Of a stretch of DNA of 40,328 bases, positions 1 to 9,680 are shown piece after piece. Origin of the DNA: Prochlorococcus sp. AH-716-K03. Lineage in GTDB: Bacteria > Cyanobacteriota > Cyanobacteriia > PCC-6307 > Cyanobiaceae. Every line of letters begins with the position of its first letter. The first letter of the stretch is position 1. The notes under the pieces are model-generated. The model did not search any database, had not been told where the DNA came from, and saw only the letters and a program-made list of their open reading frames with translations. The translations under genes were made by a program, and so were the position numbers. The DNA is taken from assembly GCA_028408675.1 (NCBI GenBank), contig JAOOLH010000004.1, positions 1 through 40,328 on the forward strand, in the 5' to 3' direction.

Positions 1-623
1 TTCCTGCTAAAGCACATATATTTTTTACAGCTCATGGAGTTCCAAAGAGTTATGTCGAGGAAGCAGGGGATCCATACAAAGAACAAATTGAAGATTGTTC
101 ATTACTAATTATCAATGAACTTGAAAAATATTTAGGCCATAGCAATTCATATACGCTCTCCTATCAAAGCAGAGTTGGTCCTGTTGAATGGCTTAAACCT
201 TACACTGAAGAAGTTTTAACTGATCTTGGAAAAGCTAAAGTAAAAGATTTGATTGTAGTCCCTATTAGTTTCGTAGGAGAACATATTGAAACTTTACAGG
301 AAATTGATATAGAATATAAAGAAATTGCTGAGAAAGCAGGGATCGTTAATTTTAGGAGAGTAAAAGCTTTAAATACTCATCCTACCTTTATTGAAGGTCT
401 GAGTGATCTTGTTATTTCCAGCCTAGAAGAACCAATCGTTAATATAGAGAAAGCTTCTGAGTTGCCTGAGAAAGTTAAACTTTATCCTCAGGAAAAATGG
501 CAATGGGGTTGGAACAATAGTTCGGAAGTTTGGAATGGCAGGGTCGCAATGATTGTTTTCCTGATACTTTTTATTGAACTAATATCAGGTTCTGGACCTC
601 TTCATAAATTAGGTATTTTATAA
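1..623 (+). CDS. hemH: Ferrochelatase, C-terminal part (5' end outside window)
   Basis: Inserts Fe2+ into protoporphyrin IX to make heme. The reading frame is open from base 3 to the TAA at 621-623, so the N-terminal part lies left of the window. The fragment has the conserved FTAHGVP segment, with the active-site His at about codon 11, and the ferrochelatase signature [18 protein letters not shown] at about codons 83-100. After the enzyme domain comes a linker and a C-terminal hydrophobic helix with [16 protein letters not shown], the single chlorophyll a/b-binding (HLIP-like) motif typical of cyanobacterial and plastid ferrochelatases. The family assignment is certain. An ATG at 249 is internal and is not the start. 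Confidence 0.96.
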   Translation, partial: PAKAHIFFTAHGVPKSYVEEAGDPYKEQIEDCSLLIINELEKYLGHSNSYTLSYQSRVGPVEWLKPYTEEVLTDLGKAKVKDLIVVPISFVGEHIETLQEIDIEYKEIAEKAGIVNFRRVKALNTHPTFIEGLSDLVISSLEEPIVNIEKASELPEKVKLYPQEKWQWGWNNSSEVWNGRVAMIVFLILFIELISGSGPLHKLGIL

Positions 624-757
624 ATCATAATAATGCTTAAATTTTTAAACTTTTATCAAAAATTATTTAATTTTCAATGTAATTTCTGACATTACGTTTC
701 TAAAATGAGCAAAAATATTTAATTAAGTTTAAAATTTATATAGTTTTAGTTTCTTTA

Positions 758-2521
758 GTGACTCTTACTTCGACACCTTTATCAAAAGGTGATTCAGAAA
801 AAAAATACCCAAGATGGATCACAGGTGCTGAAGCACTTATGGATTCACTAAAAATTCATGATGTAAAAGTAATATTCGGATATCCAGGTGGTGCCATACT
901 TCCTATTTATGATGCGGTACATAAAGCAGAAAGTGATGGATGGTTAAAACACTTCATGGTGAGACATGAACAGGGCGGTTCCCATGCTGCCGACGGATAT
1001 GCTAGAGCAACTGGTGAGGTAGGGGTTTGTTTCGGAACTTCAGGCCCAGGGGCTACAAATTTAGTAACGGGTATCGCAACCGCTCAAATGGATTCAGTTC
1101 CATTGGTAGTAGTCACAGGCCAAGTACCTAGACCTGCTATTGGAACTGATGCTTTTCAGGAGACCGACATCTTTGGAATAACACTTCCTATAGTAAAACA
1201 TTCCTGGGTTATAAGAGATCCTTCTGATATTGCGAAGATAGTTTCAGAAGCTTTTTTTATTGCATCTTCAGGAAGACCTGGACCAGTTTTAATTGATATA
1301 CCAAAAGATGTGGGTCAAGAATTTTTTAATTATGAAAGAGTTTTGCCAGGTGAGATAATTCCCAAAGGCTTTAAAAGGAATTGTGAAATTAACGACTCTG
1401 ATATCAACCAAGCGATTGAATTGATTAAAGAATCTGCAAAACCTTTGCTTTACGTTGGAGGTGGTGCGATATCTTCAGGTGCTCATAAGGAAGTAGAAAC
1501 CTTAGCTAAGAATTATCAAATCCCTGTTACTACTACTTTAATGGGTAAAGGAGCGTTTGATGAAAAAGATTGCTTATCAGTAGGAATGTTGGGGATGCAT
1601 GGAACCGCATATGCAAACTTTGCAGTCACAGAATGTGATCTGTTGATTGCTATAGGCGCTAGGTTTGATGATAGGGTAACTGGTAAATTAGACACATTCG
1701 CTCCATCTGCAAAGGTTATTCATATTGATATAGATCCTGCAGAAGTTAATAAAAATAGACGTGTTGATGTTGCAATTTTGTCTGATGTGGCTCTTGCTCT
1801 CTCAAAAATTAATGAAAAATTTTTAATTAATAAAAAAACCAGTAATACCAAAAATTGGTTAGAAAAAATCAATTTTTGGAAAAATAAGCATCCATTACTT
1901 GTTCCCCCAGAAGAAGGGGAAATATATCCTCAAGAAGTTCTTTTGAAAGTAAGGGATTTTGCTCCTGACGCCTTTATAACAACAGATGTAGGTCAACATC
2001 AAATGTGGGCTGCTCAATATCTTAGAAATGGCCCTAGAAGATGGGTTAGTAGTGCAGGTCTTGGCACGATGGGTTTTGGGTTGCCTGCAGCTATGGGAGT
2101 TAAGGCTGCCCTTCCTAATGAAGACGTTATCTGTATTGCTGGAGATGCAAGTGTTTTGATGAATATACAAGAATTAGGTACTTTATCTCAATATGATTTG
2201 AAAATTAAATTAGTGATCATAAATAATCGCTGGCAAGGTATGGTAAGACAGTGGCAAGAAAGCTTTTATGATGAAAGATATTCTTCCTCTGATATGAGTT
2301 GCGGAGAACCAGATTTTGTTAAACTCGCAGAATCCTTCGGTGTTAAAGGGTTTTTGATCACAGAACGGAAACAATTAGAAAATGAGTTTAAAGCCGCTTT
2401 AGATTTTGATGGTCCAGCCTTAATTAATGTTCGAGTAAGGAGAGGGGAAAATTGTTATCCAATGGTTCCTCCTGGTAAAAGCAACGCACAAATGGTGGGT
2501 TACGTTAATAGCAATAATTGA
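758..2521 (+). CDS. ilvB: Acetolactate synthase large subunit
   Basis: ThDP-dependent enzyme for the first common step of branched-chain amino acid synthesis: two pyruvate to acetolactate, or pyruvate plus 2-oxobutyrate to acetohydroxybutyrate. The 587 residues match the usual length. The N-terminal ThDP domain has the YPGGAILP segment and the catalytic Glu in [14 protein letters not shown] (Glu71). The central domain binds FAD, and the C-terminal ThDP/Mg domain carries GDASVLMN with a downstream NN. The start is GTG at 758, which gives the normal N-terminal length. The regulatory subunit ilvH is not in the window. It stands alone on the plus strand after hemH, with a 134-base AT-rich gap. 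Confidence 0.97.
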   Translation: MTLTSTPLSKGDSEKKYPRWITGAEALMDSLKIHDVKVIFGYPGGAILPIYDAVHKAESDGWLKHFMVRHEQGGSHAADGYARATGEVGVCFGTSGPGATNLVTGIATAQMDSVPLVVVTGQVPRPAIGTDAFQETDIFGITLPIVKHSWVIRDPSDIAKIVSEAFFIASSGRPGPVLIDIPKDVGQEFFNYERVLPGEIIPKGFKRNCEINDSDINQAIELIKESAKPLLYVGGGAISSGAHKEVETLAKNYQIPVTTTLMGKGAFDEKDCLSVGMLGMHGTAYANFAVTECDLLIAIGARFDDRVTGKLDTFAPSAKVIHIDIDPAEVNKNRRVDVAILSDVALALSKINEKFLINKKTSNTKNWLEKINFWKNKHPLLVPPEEGEIYPQEVLLKVRDFAPDAFITTDVGQHQMWAAQYLRNGPRRWVSSAGLGTMGFGLPAAMGVKAALPNEDVICIAGDASVLMNIQELGTLSQYDLKIKLVIINNRWQGMVRQWQESFYDERYSSSDMSCGEPDFVKLAESFGVKGFLITERKQLENEFKAALDFDGPALINVRVRRGENCYPMVPPGKSNAQMVGYVNSNN

Positions 2522-2581
2522 TTTTGTATATTAATTTAAAATTAATAACCCATTTAATTTAAACTATAAATTACTTCAAAA

Positions 2582-2935
2582 TTGAAAAAAATTATTTTAT
2601 TATTGATAATTTTTTTTCTAATTGTATCGAATCCAATTAGATCTTATTCTGCTGAAATACTCCAGATAAATAATTCTAATAGCATTCTTGTTGGAGATCA
2701 AAATAGAGATCTTGCAATCAAATTGTTTTGTGTAGATATTCATGATGTAGAAGATGAAGAAATAGCTACTAATCTACTTAAGAGAGAATTTCCGAGAGGC
2801 AGTAAAGTAAAAATAAAACCAATGGGTTTTAGAAAAAATATATTGATTGCTAAAGTTTTTAATATTAGTGAAACTAAAGAAATGTCAGAGTTGTTAATTG
2901 CAAATGATTTGACTAAAGAAAGCTGTCAAAATTAA
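2582..2935 (+). CDS. Small exported protein, nuclease-like (SNase/OB) fold suspected
   Basis: A 117-residue protein with a clear signal peptide: KK, then a run of Leu/Ile/Phe to about residue 19, and a probable cleavage near SYSA (residue 24). The mature part, about 93 residues, has a pattern resembling the beta-barrel core of thermonuclease-like proteins: RDLAIKLFCVDIHD, a helix ending in LLKREFPRGSKVKIKP, and a strand NILIAKVF. The catalytic Arg/Glu set of true staphylococcal nuclease is not evident, so activity is doubtful. The start is TTG at 2582. It lies 60 bases after ilvB and converges on the YfiH-like gene. The export call is firm and the fold is my inference. Confidence 0.75.
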   Translation: MKKIILLLIIFFLIVSNPIRSYSAEILQINNSNSILVGDQNRDLAIKLFCVDIHDVEDEEIATNLLKREFPRGSKVKIKPMGFRKNILIAKVFNISETKEMSELLIANDLTKESCQN

Positions 2936-2942
2936 AAATTAA

Positions 2943-3707
2943 CTATGAACTTATAAAGGTCCATTGCCTTGAAGGGGTCTTAGATCTTCTCCAAGAAAAA
3001 AATTCATGATTTGAATCAAATGTACATAAGTTTGAGATATCTATATTTGAATTAGGTATATTTTCATCTAGGAGTTGAATATAAGCATATTTTTTTAGAT
3101 TTAAGTGTACTGAAGTCTTTTTTTGTAATTCCAACAAAATTCTACGATCATCTGGGCGGGATATTGATTTTTTATGAGCAGTTTGTTTGTGAAAATTTTG
3201 TAGAGTTTTATTATCTATGAGGTAGTTTTTCTTTGATATTGATGGCCCGATCGCGACCAGTAGATCTTCATTTGAACAACCTTTACTGTAAAGTTTTTTG
3301 ATAAGATTTTTTATTATTTTAATTTCTAAACCCTTTCTTCCGCAATGTATAGCAGCGACGCATCTTTTTCTTTTGTCAGCAAACAAAATTGGCATACAGT
3401 CCGCTGTATAAATCCATAAAGTTTGATTTTGTTTATCATTTATTAAGCCATCCGCTTCGACTTTTTCATTCCCTTCGGTCTTTGTTCCGAAAACTATTCT
3501 ATTACTGTGAATTTGATTTAAAACACAATCTCTATTGTTTTTATTAATGTAATTCGATAAAAAGGATAGCTTGATTTCAGAACTTGTTTTTGTAAAAAAA
3601 CCATGTTTAAAATTATTTTTAAAAAGAAGAGGAGATAAATAGTATTTAAAATATTTGTCTTTTAAAGTAAATCCATGTTCTTGATAACACTTTTGGTTAT
3701 GAGCCAT
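2943..3707 (-). CDS. pgeF: YfiH/laccase-domain (DUF152, PgeF) family protein
   Basis: This family was first called multicopper polyphenol oxidase. Later work found purine nucleoside phosphorylase/deaminase activity and a role in peptidoglycan editing in other bacteria. The 254 residues carry the three metal-ligand segments: LNQIHSNRIV (His67), TADCMPILFAD (Cys104) and AAIHCGRKGL (His121), followed by AIGPSISKKNY. The length is normal. It starts at an ATG 7 bases after the stop of the Tab2-like gene on the same strand, so the two are probably cotranscribed. Its real substrate in cyanobacteria is not shown by the sequence. Confidence 0.88.
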   Translation of the reverse strand: MAHNQKCYQEHGFTLKDKYFKYYLSPLLFKNNFKHGFFTKTSSEIKLSFLSNYINKNNRDCVLNQIHSNRIVFGTKTEGNEKVEADGLINDKQNQTLWIYTADCMPILFADKRKRCVAAIHCGRKGLEIKIIKNLIKKLYSKGCSNEDLLVAIGPSISKKNYLIDNKTLQNFHKQTAHKKSISRPDDRRILLELQKKTSVHLNLKKYAYIQLLDENIPNSNIDISNLCTFDSNHEFFSWRRSKTPSRQWTFISS

Positions 3708-3714
3708 AGTATTT

Positions 3715-4620
3715 TTATGAAATTAGTTCAATATCTCTTAAGATCCAGAATCCTGCGAATTCTTCAATAAAAGGTGTTGATTGAATGGAAATAAACTGAT
3801 AACCAAACGAATTATTTTTAGTTTGACTGAATTTATGATTTAACGCCTCTGCATCTTTTTCTGATAAATCTGTTACTAACCATTTGTTATCCTCTGAGGC
3901 TTCAAGGATGAGTTGGTTTTTTTCAATTTGCAGCTTGACTGGCTCTAGACTACTAAACCAAGCTGCAAGAGCTAATGATCTGTCTTTACTAAAAAGTCTA
4001 AGACCCGGGACTAAGTTTTTATTTTTTAACGATTCATGAATCGGGAAAATATCCCCAAATTCAATTGGCCAATTTTGAGCAGATTTTAATTCTTCAATAG
4101 ATATTTCTGATATTGTCAATGCATCCCCTCTAACAGCCTCAGGCAAAGGTTTAGCTTCATTTTCAACATTAGATGTAAATGTTGGAGCCAATACTCCCCT
4201 AACATATCCATTTTCAAGAGGATAAACCTCTTTTTCGAGAAATTCGATTCTGTCGAATAATTCATAAGTCCTTCTGCTAACAAGGGCCTCAATGCCAAGA
4301 TTTTCAATAGATTTCTTAATTATTGATTTCATTGATGCTCTCCAAAATCTAATTTTTGGTGGCTTTGCCCAACCTTTTTTTTCGGCTTCAGTCAAAGCCT
4401 CACTTAATGATTTAGTAAGCCATATCGAATTAACTTCGTTTGCTGGGCATATTTTATTCCAAAGAAATTTATCCTCTGTTTTGAAACTCTTTGAAGACGA
4501 AATTATTAATTCCCATCTTTTTTTACCATTTTTTTCAATAATTGGTCTCGAATAATAGTCCAGTTCCCAATCTGATATTTTTAAGTTTTGATTTGAAGTT
4601 ATTTTTTTATTAAGAGTCAT
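3715..4620 (-). CDS. Tab2/Atab2-like RNA-binding protein (DUF1092)
   Basis: Homologue of the plastid Tab2/Atab2 proteins, which bind RNA and activate translation of photosystem I mRNA (psaB). The 301 residues show the family hallmarks: WELDYYSRPIIEKNGKKRWEL near residues 18-38, a central segment with KIRFWRASMKSII, then SRRTYELFDRIEFLEKEVYP, and the C-terminal GFWILRDIE. The start codon overlaps the end of the upstream S1-like gene by 11 bases (4610-4620), which suggests translational coupling between two RNA-binding translation factors. The PSI role is inferred from plant and algal homologues. Confidence 0.88.
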   Translation of the reverse strand: MTLNKKITSNQNLKISDWELDYYSRPIIEKNGKKRWELIISSSKSFKTEDKFLWNKICPANEVNSIWLTKSLSEALTEAEKKGWAKPPKIRFWRASMKSIIKKSIENLGIEALVSRRTYELFDRIEFLEKEVYPLENGYVRGVLAPTFTSNVENEAKPLPEAVRGDALTISEISIEELKSAQNWPIEFGDIFPIHESLKNKNLVPGLRLFSKDRSLALAAWFSSLEPVKLQIEKNQLILEASEDNKWLVTDLSEKDAEALNHKFSQTKNNSFGYQFISIQSTPFIEEFAGFWILRDIELIS

Positions 4621-5833
4621 TTTCTAAATCTTTTTTATCGAAAAGTGCCTTGGTTTTTAAAGCTCTTTCAGAGGCTTCAATCATAACTTTGTCTTTGTCA
4701 ACTATTAACTCTCCTGGAGAGTTTTCTAATAATGCAGTATTTAGACCAATTCTTCCTCTCTCCAGATCAATTTCTGTGATAAGGGCCTTGATAATCTCAC
4801 CCTCCCTAAAGATTTCTCTTAAATTACGAATTGATCCATTTGTTAGGGAAGATTGATGAAGAAGCCCACTAGCACCTCCCAAATCAACAAAGAAGCCGTA
4901 TGGTTTTATTGCTAAAACTTCACCCTCGATTAATTGTCCTAATTTTAGATCTGCAAATTTAGAAACTAGTAGTGCTTTTTTTTCTGACAAAACAAGTTTC
5001 CGTGACTCTGGATTAACTTCTAAAAATGCAACTTTTAAAGTTTTACTCACTAAAGATTGATAATCTTGGCCATCTTCAAGTTGTGATCTTGGGATAAAGC
5101 CTCTTAATCCATCTACATCGCAGGTAAGCCCACCTCTATTAAATCCGTTAATTATGACTTGAATTAATTCTCCATTTTTTGCAGAACTGGCAACTTTTTC
5201 CCAACTTTGTCTAAGAATTAATGCTCTTGCACTAACAGTAACCATCCCATCTGCATTTTGCTCTTTAATAACTAAAACTTCCATTTCTAGACCGATGGTG
5301 AATTTTTCTTTGAAATTAGTAATCACACCAAGGCCACATTCTTTTTTCGGCATAAAACCTGGTGCTTTACCACCAATATCTATGTATAATCCATCACTTT
5401 CTAAAGCTATGACTTTGCCCTTAATTACTTCTCCTGTTGCACCAATTGGCTCATTCTCATTTAGTGCTTCTAAAAAGGCACTTTCATCAAAATCAAATTC
5501 ATCGACCTTTCTTTCAATTGTAAAATTTTGTTCCTCATCTTGAGAGTCAATAGATTTTGTTGGCTCTCGATAACTTTTGTTTTCAAAGTTAATATTTGAG
5601 GAATTGTTTTCTTGCTCTTCATTTATTGGTTCCTTAATACTTTGAGGCTTTATGGCTGTTATCTCTTTTTTGATTTCTTTTGAAAGGCTTTGTTTTTCAT
5701 CCAAAATTTCTTTTTTATTACTATCACAATCTTTTTTACTAATATGAAGAACCTGAATAGGTTTCTTAACATCTTTCTTATTGCCCTTAATTTTGTTATC
5801 AATTTGGGCATCCTTATCACTAACTCCCTTCAT
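4610..5833 (-). CDS. rps1B: Ribosomal protein S1 homologue (second S1, Nbp1-like)
   Basis: RNA-binding protein of the ribosomal S1 family with three S1 motifs. The N-terminal 130 residues are Lys/Glu-rich and low in complexity. S1 repeats follow at about residues 133-205 (GKVIALESDGLYIDIGGKAPGF), 220-285 (NGFNRGGLTCDVDGLRGFIP) and 297-370 (GEVLAIKPYGFFVDLGGASG). Cyanobacteria carry a main rps1A and a second S1 with a variable charged extension. The long charged N-terminus and the pairing with the Tab2-like gene favour the second type. The start is ATG at 5833, 60 bases from the divergent creatininase gene. Confidence 0.9.
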   Translation of the reverse strand: MKGVSDKDAQIDNKIKGNKKDVKKPIQVLHISKKDCDSNKKEILDEKQSLSKEIKKEITAIKPQSIKEPINEEQENNSSNINFENKSYREPTKSIDSQDEEQNFTIERKVDEFDFDESAFLEALNENEPIGATGEVIKGKVIALESDGLYIDIGGKAPGFMPKKECGLGVITNFKEKFTIGLEMEVLVIKEQNADGMVTVSARALILRQSWEKVASSAKNGELIQVIINGFNRGGLTCDVDGLRGFIPRSQLEDGQDYQSLVSKTLKVAFLEVNPESRKLVLSEKKALLVSKFADLKLGQLIEGEVLAIKPYGFFVDLGGASGLLHQSSLTNGSIRNLREIFREGEIIKALITEIDLERGRIGLNTALLENSPGELIVDKDKVMIEASERALKTKALFDKKDLENDS

Positions 5834-5893
5834 AGGTAAAATAAGAATAAATTATTAACATATTCTAAATGTTAGAACTCACAATTAAAAATA

Positions 5894-6682
5894 ATGAACT
5901 TTAAATCAATACCTAGTGAATTTGAATATTTATCATGGCCCGAGGTTAAAAATATATCAAAAGATAAAAGATCTACCATCATTTGGCCATTTGGAGCAGT
6001 AGAACAACATGGTCCACATTTACCTTTAGCCACTGATAGTATTTTTGTCGATGAGATCATTTGCGAAGTTTTAAAATTGATTCCTTCTGACAAACCTATA
6101 AAAAAACTTCCAACTCAATATTTAGGCTTTTCTCCAGAACATAAGGGATTTGATGGAACTATTTCCTTATCTTCAAAATTAATAACCTCAATGATAATGG
6201 AAGTGGGTGTTCAATTAGCTGATATGGGTTTTAAAAGATTGATATTGATTAATGCTCATGGTGGGCAAATTTCTTTACTAAATACAGCAGCAAGAGAATT
6301 AAGAAGTATCGCTCCAAATCTCTCAGTTTTCCCATGTTTTTTATGGAAGGGTGTTTATGGATTAAGTGATTTGTTAACAAAAAATGAGATTGAAAATGGA
6401 TTACATGCCTCTTTAGCTGAAACGAGTTTGATGATGGCTTTAAAATTAGAGCTTGTTGGAGATGAAAGACCTTGCGAAGGCATTGAAAGTCAAATTCCAG
6501 AGGGTTGGAGCTTGGAAGGAAATGCTCCAACTGCTTGGCTGACTAAAGATCTAAGTAAGTCTGGAGTTATAGGTGATAGCAGAGGCTCAAATATAGACCT
6601 AGGCAAAAGTTTAAAAAGTTTATTAATAAATCATTGGTACGAAATAATTCTTAACCTCATGAACTCAGACTGGCCTAATTAA
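5894..6682 (+). CDS. Creatininase-family metal-dependent amidohydrolase
   Basis: A 262-residue member of the creatininase fold, which hydrolyses cyclic or linear amides with a dinuclear metal site. The N-terminal motif GAVEQHGPHLPLATDS supplies Glu37, His39 and Asp48. INAHGGQ lies near residue 118 and HASLAETS near residue 171. All metal-site segments are present, so it is probably active. The substrate is unknown. Relatives act on creatinine, mycofactocin peptide or riboflavin-pathway compounds. It precedes the alkane genes by about 120 bases and may be transcribed separately, since ado has its own promoter-like element. Confidence 0.9.
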   Translation: MNFKSIPSEFEYLSWPEVKNISKDKRSTIIWPFGAVEQHGPHLPLATDSIFVDEIICEVLKLIPSDKPIKKLPTQYLGFSPEHKGFDGTISLSSKLITSMIMEVGVQLADMGFKRLILINAHGGQISLLNTAARELRSIAPNLSVFPCFLWKGVYGLSDLLTKNEIENGLHASLAETSLMMALKLELVGDERPCEGIESQIPEGWSLEGNAPTAWLTKDLSKSGVIGDSRGSNIDLGKSLKSLLINHWYEIILNLMNSDWPN

Positions 6683-6724
6683 AACTAAATAAAGATTGTA
6701 TAGTTAATAACTTGGTTTAACAAT

Positions 6725-6764
6725 TGAAAATATTTTCATCATATTTAAATAAACTCACTATAAT
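6725..6764 (+). promoter_or_regulatory. Candidate ado promoter with palindromic operator
   Basis: A perfect 14-base palindrome, TGAAAATATTTTCA (6725-6738), lies just upstream of a perfect -10 hexamer TATAAT (6759-6764). The hexamer is 39 bases before the ado ATG at 6804. The palindrome overlaps the place where a -35 box would sit, and no good -35 hexamer is visible. This arrangement fits a regulator-controlled promoter, but it is a sequence-only call in an AT-rich region. Confidence 0.45.
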
Positions 6765-6803
6765 TATGTAAAAATAACTTATATTGAGTTAAAGATTATT
6801 GAC

Positions 6804-7520
6804 ATGCAAACACTCGAATCTAATAAAAACACTAATTTAGACAATTCTATAGATCTTCCCGATTTTACAACTGATAGGTATAAGGACGCTTACAGCAGAA
6901 TAAATGCAATTGTTATTGAGGGTGAGCAAGAAGCACATGATAACTACATTTCTTTGTCAACTCTTATACCTACTGAATTGGAAGAACTAACCAAATTAGC
7001 AAAAATGGAGCTCAAGCATAAAAGAGGTTTTACTGCATGTGGAAGAAACCTTGGTGTTCAAGCAGATATGGATTTTGCTAAAGAATTTTTTTCCAAATTG
7101 CATGGTAATTTTCAAATTGCTCTAGAGCAAGGCAAAACTACTACTTGCTTATTGATACAGGCAATTTTAATTGAAGCTTTCGCTATTTCTGCCTACCACG
7201 TATACATAAGAGTTGCTGATCCTTTTGCAAAAAAAATCACCCAAGGTGTTGTTAAAGATGAATATCTCCATCTAAATTATGGTCAAGAATGGCTAAAAGA
7301 AAATTTAGCTACTTGTAAAGATGAGCTAATGGAAGCGAATAAGGTTAATCTTCCATTGATTAAGAAGATGTTAGATCAAGTTGCTGATGATGCTTCAGTT
7401 TTAGCTATGGACAGAGAAGAATTAATGGAGGAATTCATGATTGCATATCAGGACACACTACTTGAAATAGGTTTGGATAATAGAGAAATTGCAAGAATGG
7501 CAATGGCAGCAATTGTTTAA
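6804..7520 (+). CDS. ado: Aldehyde-deformylating oxygenase (cyanobacterial alkane synthase)
   Basis: Non-heme di-iron enzyme that converts fatty aldehydes to alkanes (mainly C15/C17) plus formate, using O2 and reductant. The 238 residues form the ferritin-like helical bundle. Aligned from memory to the crystallised Prochlorococcus MIT9313 enzyme (offset four residues), every iron ligand is kept: Glu41, Glu69 and His72 (MELKHKRG), Glu124 (LIEAFAISAYH), and Glu153 and His156 (DEYLH). The ATG at 6804 gives the expected N-terminus. aar follows 108 bases later, so substrate-producing and substrate-consuming enzymes are adjacent. Hydrocarbons are thought to sit in cyanobacterial membranes. Confidence 0.98.
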   Translation: MQTLESNKNTNLDNSIDLPDFTTDRYKDAYSRINAIVIEGEQEAHDNYISLSTLIPTELEELTKLAKMELKHKRGFTACGRNLGVQADMDFAKEFFSKLHGNFQIALEQGKTTTCLLIQAILIEAFAISAYHVYIRVADPFAKKITQGVVKDEYLHLNYGQEWLKENLATCKDELMEANKVNLPLIKKMLDQVADDASVLAMDREELMEEFMIAYQDTLLEIGLDNREIARMAMAAIV

Positions 7521-7572
7521 TTTATTTTAAATTTAATTAGTCTATTTAATAATAATTTTTATCAGTTTGGTT

Positions 7573-7589
7573 AATAGCTCTGTGCTATT
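7573..7589 (+). other. Small stem-loop between ado and aar
   Basis: AATAGC, a five-base loop TCTGT, then GCTATT gives a 6-bp stem in the ado-aar spacer. No T-run follows, so it is not a standard terminator. It could affect processing or relative expression of the two genes. The signal is weak. Confidence 0.3.
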
Positions 7590-7628
7590 GTTCATATCAA
7601 TATATAGATTCCATTAATAAGTTATTCA

Positions 7629-8669
7629 ATGTTTGGGCTAATAGGTCATTCAACAAGTTTTGAAGATGCAAAAAAAAAGGCTTCAATGTTAGGCTTTGAT
7701 CATATTGCCGATGGTGATTTAGATGTTTGGTGCACAGCTCCACCTCAACTAGTTGAAAATGTCGAGGTTAAAAGTGCTACAGGTATATCAATTGAGGGTG
7801 CTTATATTGATTCATGTTTCGTTCCTGAAATGCTTTCAAGATTTAAAACAGCAAGAAGAAAAGTATTGAATGCCATGGAATTGGCTCAAAAAAAAGGTAT
7901 TAATATAACTGCATTGGGAGGGTTTACTTCTATAATTTTTGAGAATTTCAATCTCCTTCAACACAAGCAAATTAGAAACACTTCATTAGAGTGGGAAAGA
8001 TTCACAACTGGGAATACTCATACTGCATGGGTTATTTGCAGGCAATTAGAAATGAATGCTCCCAAAGTAGGCATTGATCTTAAAAATGCAACTGTTGCAG
8101 TTGTTGGGGCGACGGGAGATATAGGAAGCGCTGTTTGTCGATGGTTAATAAATAAAACAGGCATTGGGGAACTTCTCTTGGTTGCCAGGCAACAAGAACC
8201 CTTGGCTTGTTTACAAAGAGAATTAGATGGAGGAACTATCAAAAATTTAGATGAGGCATTACCTGAAGCAGATATTGTTGTGTGGGTTGCAAGTATGCCA
8301 AAAACTATGGAAATCGATACGAAAAAACTTAAAAAACCATGTTTAATGATTGATGGTGGCTATCCAAAGAATTTAGACGAAAAATTCCAGGGCAATAACA
8401 TACACGTCTTGAAAGGAGGTATAGTAAGATTCTTCAATGATATTGGTTGGAATATGATGGAATTAGCGGAAATGCAAAATCCTCAGAGGGAGATGTTTGC
8501 ATGTTTTGCAGAAGCTATGATCTTAGAGTTTGAAAAATGTCATACTAATTTTAGCTGGGGAAGAAACAATATTTCTCTTGAAAAAATGGAGTTCATTGGT
8601 GCCGCTTCTATTAAACATGGATTCTCTGCTATTGGTCTGGATAAGATGCCTAAAGTAGTAGCTGTTTGA
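7629..8669 (+). CDS. aar: Long-chain acyl-[acyl-carrier-protein] reductase
   Basis: Reduces acyl-ACP (or acyl-CoA) to the fatty aldehyde used by ADO, with NADPH. The protein is 346 residues. It has a Rossmann motif [15 protein letters not shown] at about residues 156-170, and the thioester-forming Cys lies in MFACFAEAM at about residue 292, matching Cys294 of the Synechococcus elongatus enzyme. The C-terminal HTNFSWGRN segment is also typical. The ATG at 7629 gives the known N-terminus MFGLIGHS. accA starts 2 bases after its stop, which suggests one transcript joining aldehyde production to malonyl-CoA supply. Confidence 0.97.
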   Translation: MFGLIGHSTSFEDAKKKASMLGFDHIADGDLDVWCTAPPQLVENVEVKSATGISIEGAYIDSCFVPEMLSRFKTARRKVLNAMELAQKKGINITALGGFTSIIFENFNLLQHKQIRNTSLEWERFTTGNTHTAWVICRQLEMNAPKVGIDLKNATVAVVGATGDIGSAVCRWLINKTGIGELLLVARQQEPLACLQRELDGGTIKNLDEALPEADIVVWVASMPKTMEIDTKKLKKPCLMIDGGYPKNLDEKFQGNNIHVLKGGIVRFFNDIGWNMMELAEMQNPQREMFACFAEAMILEFEKCHTNFSWGRNNISLEKMEFIGAASIKHGFSAIGLDKMPKVVAV

Positions 8670-8671
8670 TC

Positions 8672-9679
8672 ATGCCAAGACGTTATCTTCTCGATTTTGA
8701 AAAACCTCTTGTAGAGCTTGAGAAGCAAATAGAACAAATCAGAGAACTAGCTAGAGATTCTGAAGTTGATGTTAGTCAACAGCTATTACAACTAGAAACT
8801 CTGGCTACAAGAAGAAGGGAGGAAATTTTCAAGTCCCTCACTCCTGCCCAAAAAATTCAAGTAGCTAGACATCCACAAAGACCAAGCACTTTGGACTTCA
8901 TTCAAATGTTTTGTGACGATTGGATTGAATTACATGGGGACAGGAATGGAGGAGATGATATGGCGCTAATTGGAGGTATAGGTTCAATAAATAGTAAATC
9001 TGTGCTTTTGTTAGGTCATCAGAAAGGTAGAGATACGAAAGAAAATGTTGTTAGAAACTTTGGCATGGCTAAACCTGGGGGTTATAGAAAAGCTTTGAGG
9101 TTAATGCAGCATGCTGATAGATTCTCTTTGCCGATTCTTACTTTTATTGATACTCCTGGAGCATATGCGGGACTCTCTGCTGAAGAGCAAGGTCAAGGTG
9201 AGGCCATAGCAAGAAATTTGAGAGAAATGTTTGGTTTTGAAGTTCCAATAATTGCTACTATTATTGGAGAAGGAGGTTCTGGAGGCGCTCTGGGTATTGG
9301 AGTGGCTGATAGGTTGTTAATGTTTGAACATAGTGTTTATACTGTTGCCAGTCCTGAAGCTTGTGCCTCTATTCTCTGGAGAGATGCTGCAAAAGCTTCT
9401 GAAGCTGCAAGCGCATTAAAAATTACAGGTAAAGACCTTGTTGAATTAGGAGTGATAGACGAAGTTTTACCGGAACCTGCAGGTGGAAATAATTGGGCAC
9501 CTATAGATGCTGGGAATACTCTAAAAAGAGCTATAGAGAAACAACTTGATGAATTATTGGAGTTGAGTACTGAGGAACTTTTAGAACAAAGATATGCAAA
9601 ATTTAGGATTTTGGGAAAATTTATTGAAGCAAAAAATATCAATGAACTACAAAAAGAATTATCTCAAGAAACTGAATAA
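8672..9679 (+). CDS. accA: Acetyl-CoA carboxylase carboxyltransferase subunit alpha
   Basis: Alpha subunit of the carboxyltransferase that moves CO2 from carboxybiotin to acetyl-CoA, the first step of fatty acid synthesis. It works with AccB, AccC and AccD, which are encoded elsewhere. I place the start at ATG 8672 ([12 protein letters not shown]). The frame can be extended to a TTG at 8666, but that overlaps the aar stop and adds only two residues. The resulting 335 residues include an N-terminal coiled-coil-like helix and the crotonase-fold core with [16 protein letters not shown] and [16 protein letters not shown]. Confidence 0.97.
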   Translation: MPRRYLLDFEKPLVELEKQIEQIRELARDSEVDVSQQLLQLETLATRRREEIFKSLTPAQKIQVARHPQRPSTLDFIQMFCDDWIELHGDRNGGDDMALIGGIGSINSKSVLLLGHQKGRDTKENVVRNFGMAKPGGYRKALRLMQHADRFSLPILTFIDTPGAYAGLSAEEQGQGEAIARNLREMFGFEVPIIATIIGEGGSGGALGIGVADRLLMFEHSVYTVASPEACASILWRDAAKASEAASALKITGKDLVELGVIDEVLPEPAGGNNWAPIDAGNTLKRAIEKQLDELLELSTEELLEQRYAKFRILGKFIEAKNINELQKELSQETE

Positions 9680-9680
9680 A

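Noticed and set aside
679-695. GTAAT...ATTAC inverted repeat before ilvB as an NtcA site
   Set aside because: The GTA and TAC halves are 11 bases apart rather than the eight needed for the NtcA consensus.
1895-2170. Antisense open frame inside ilvB
   Set aside because: Low-complexity His/Ser-rich peptide opposite a conserved ThDP domain, with no independent support.
9594-9680. Upstream extension of the SDR gene into accA
   Set aside because: The first 29 codons from 9594 read accA in another frame and lie before the first SDR beta strand. TTG 9681 or at most ATG 9642 is more sensible.
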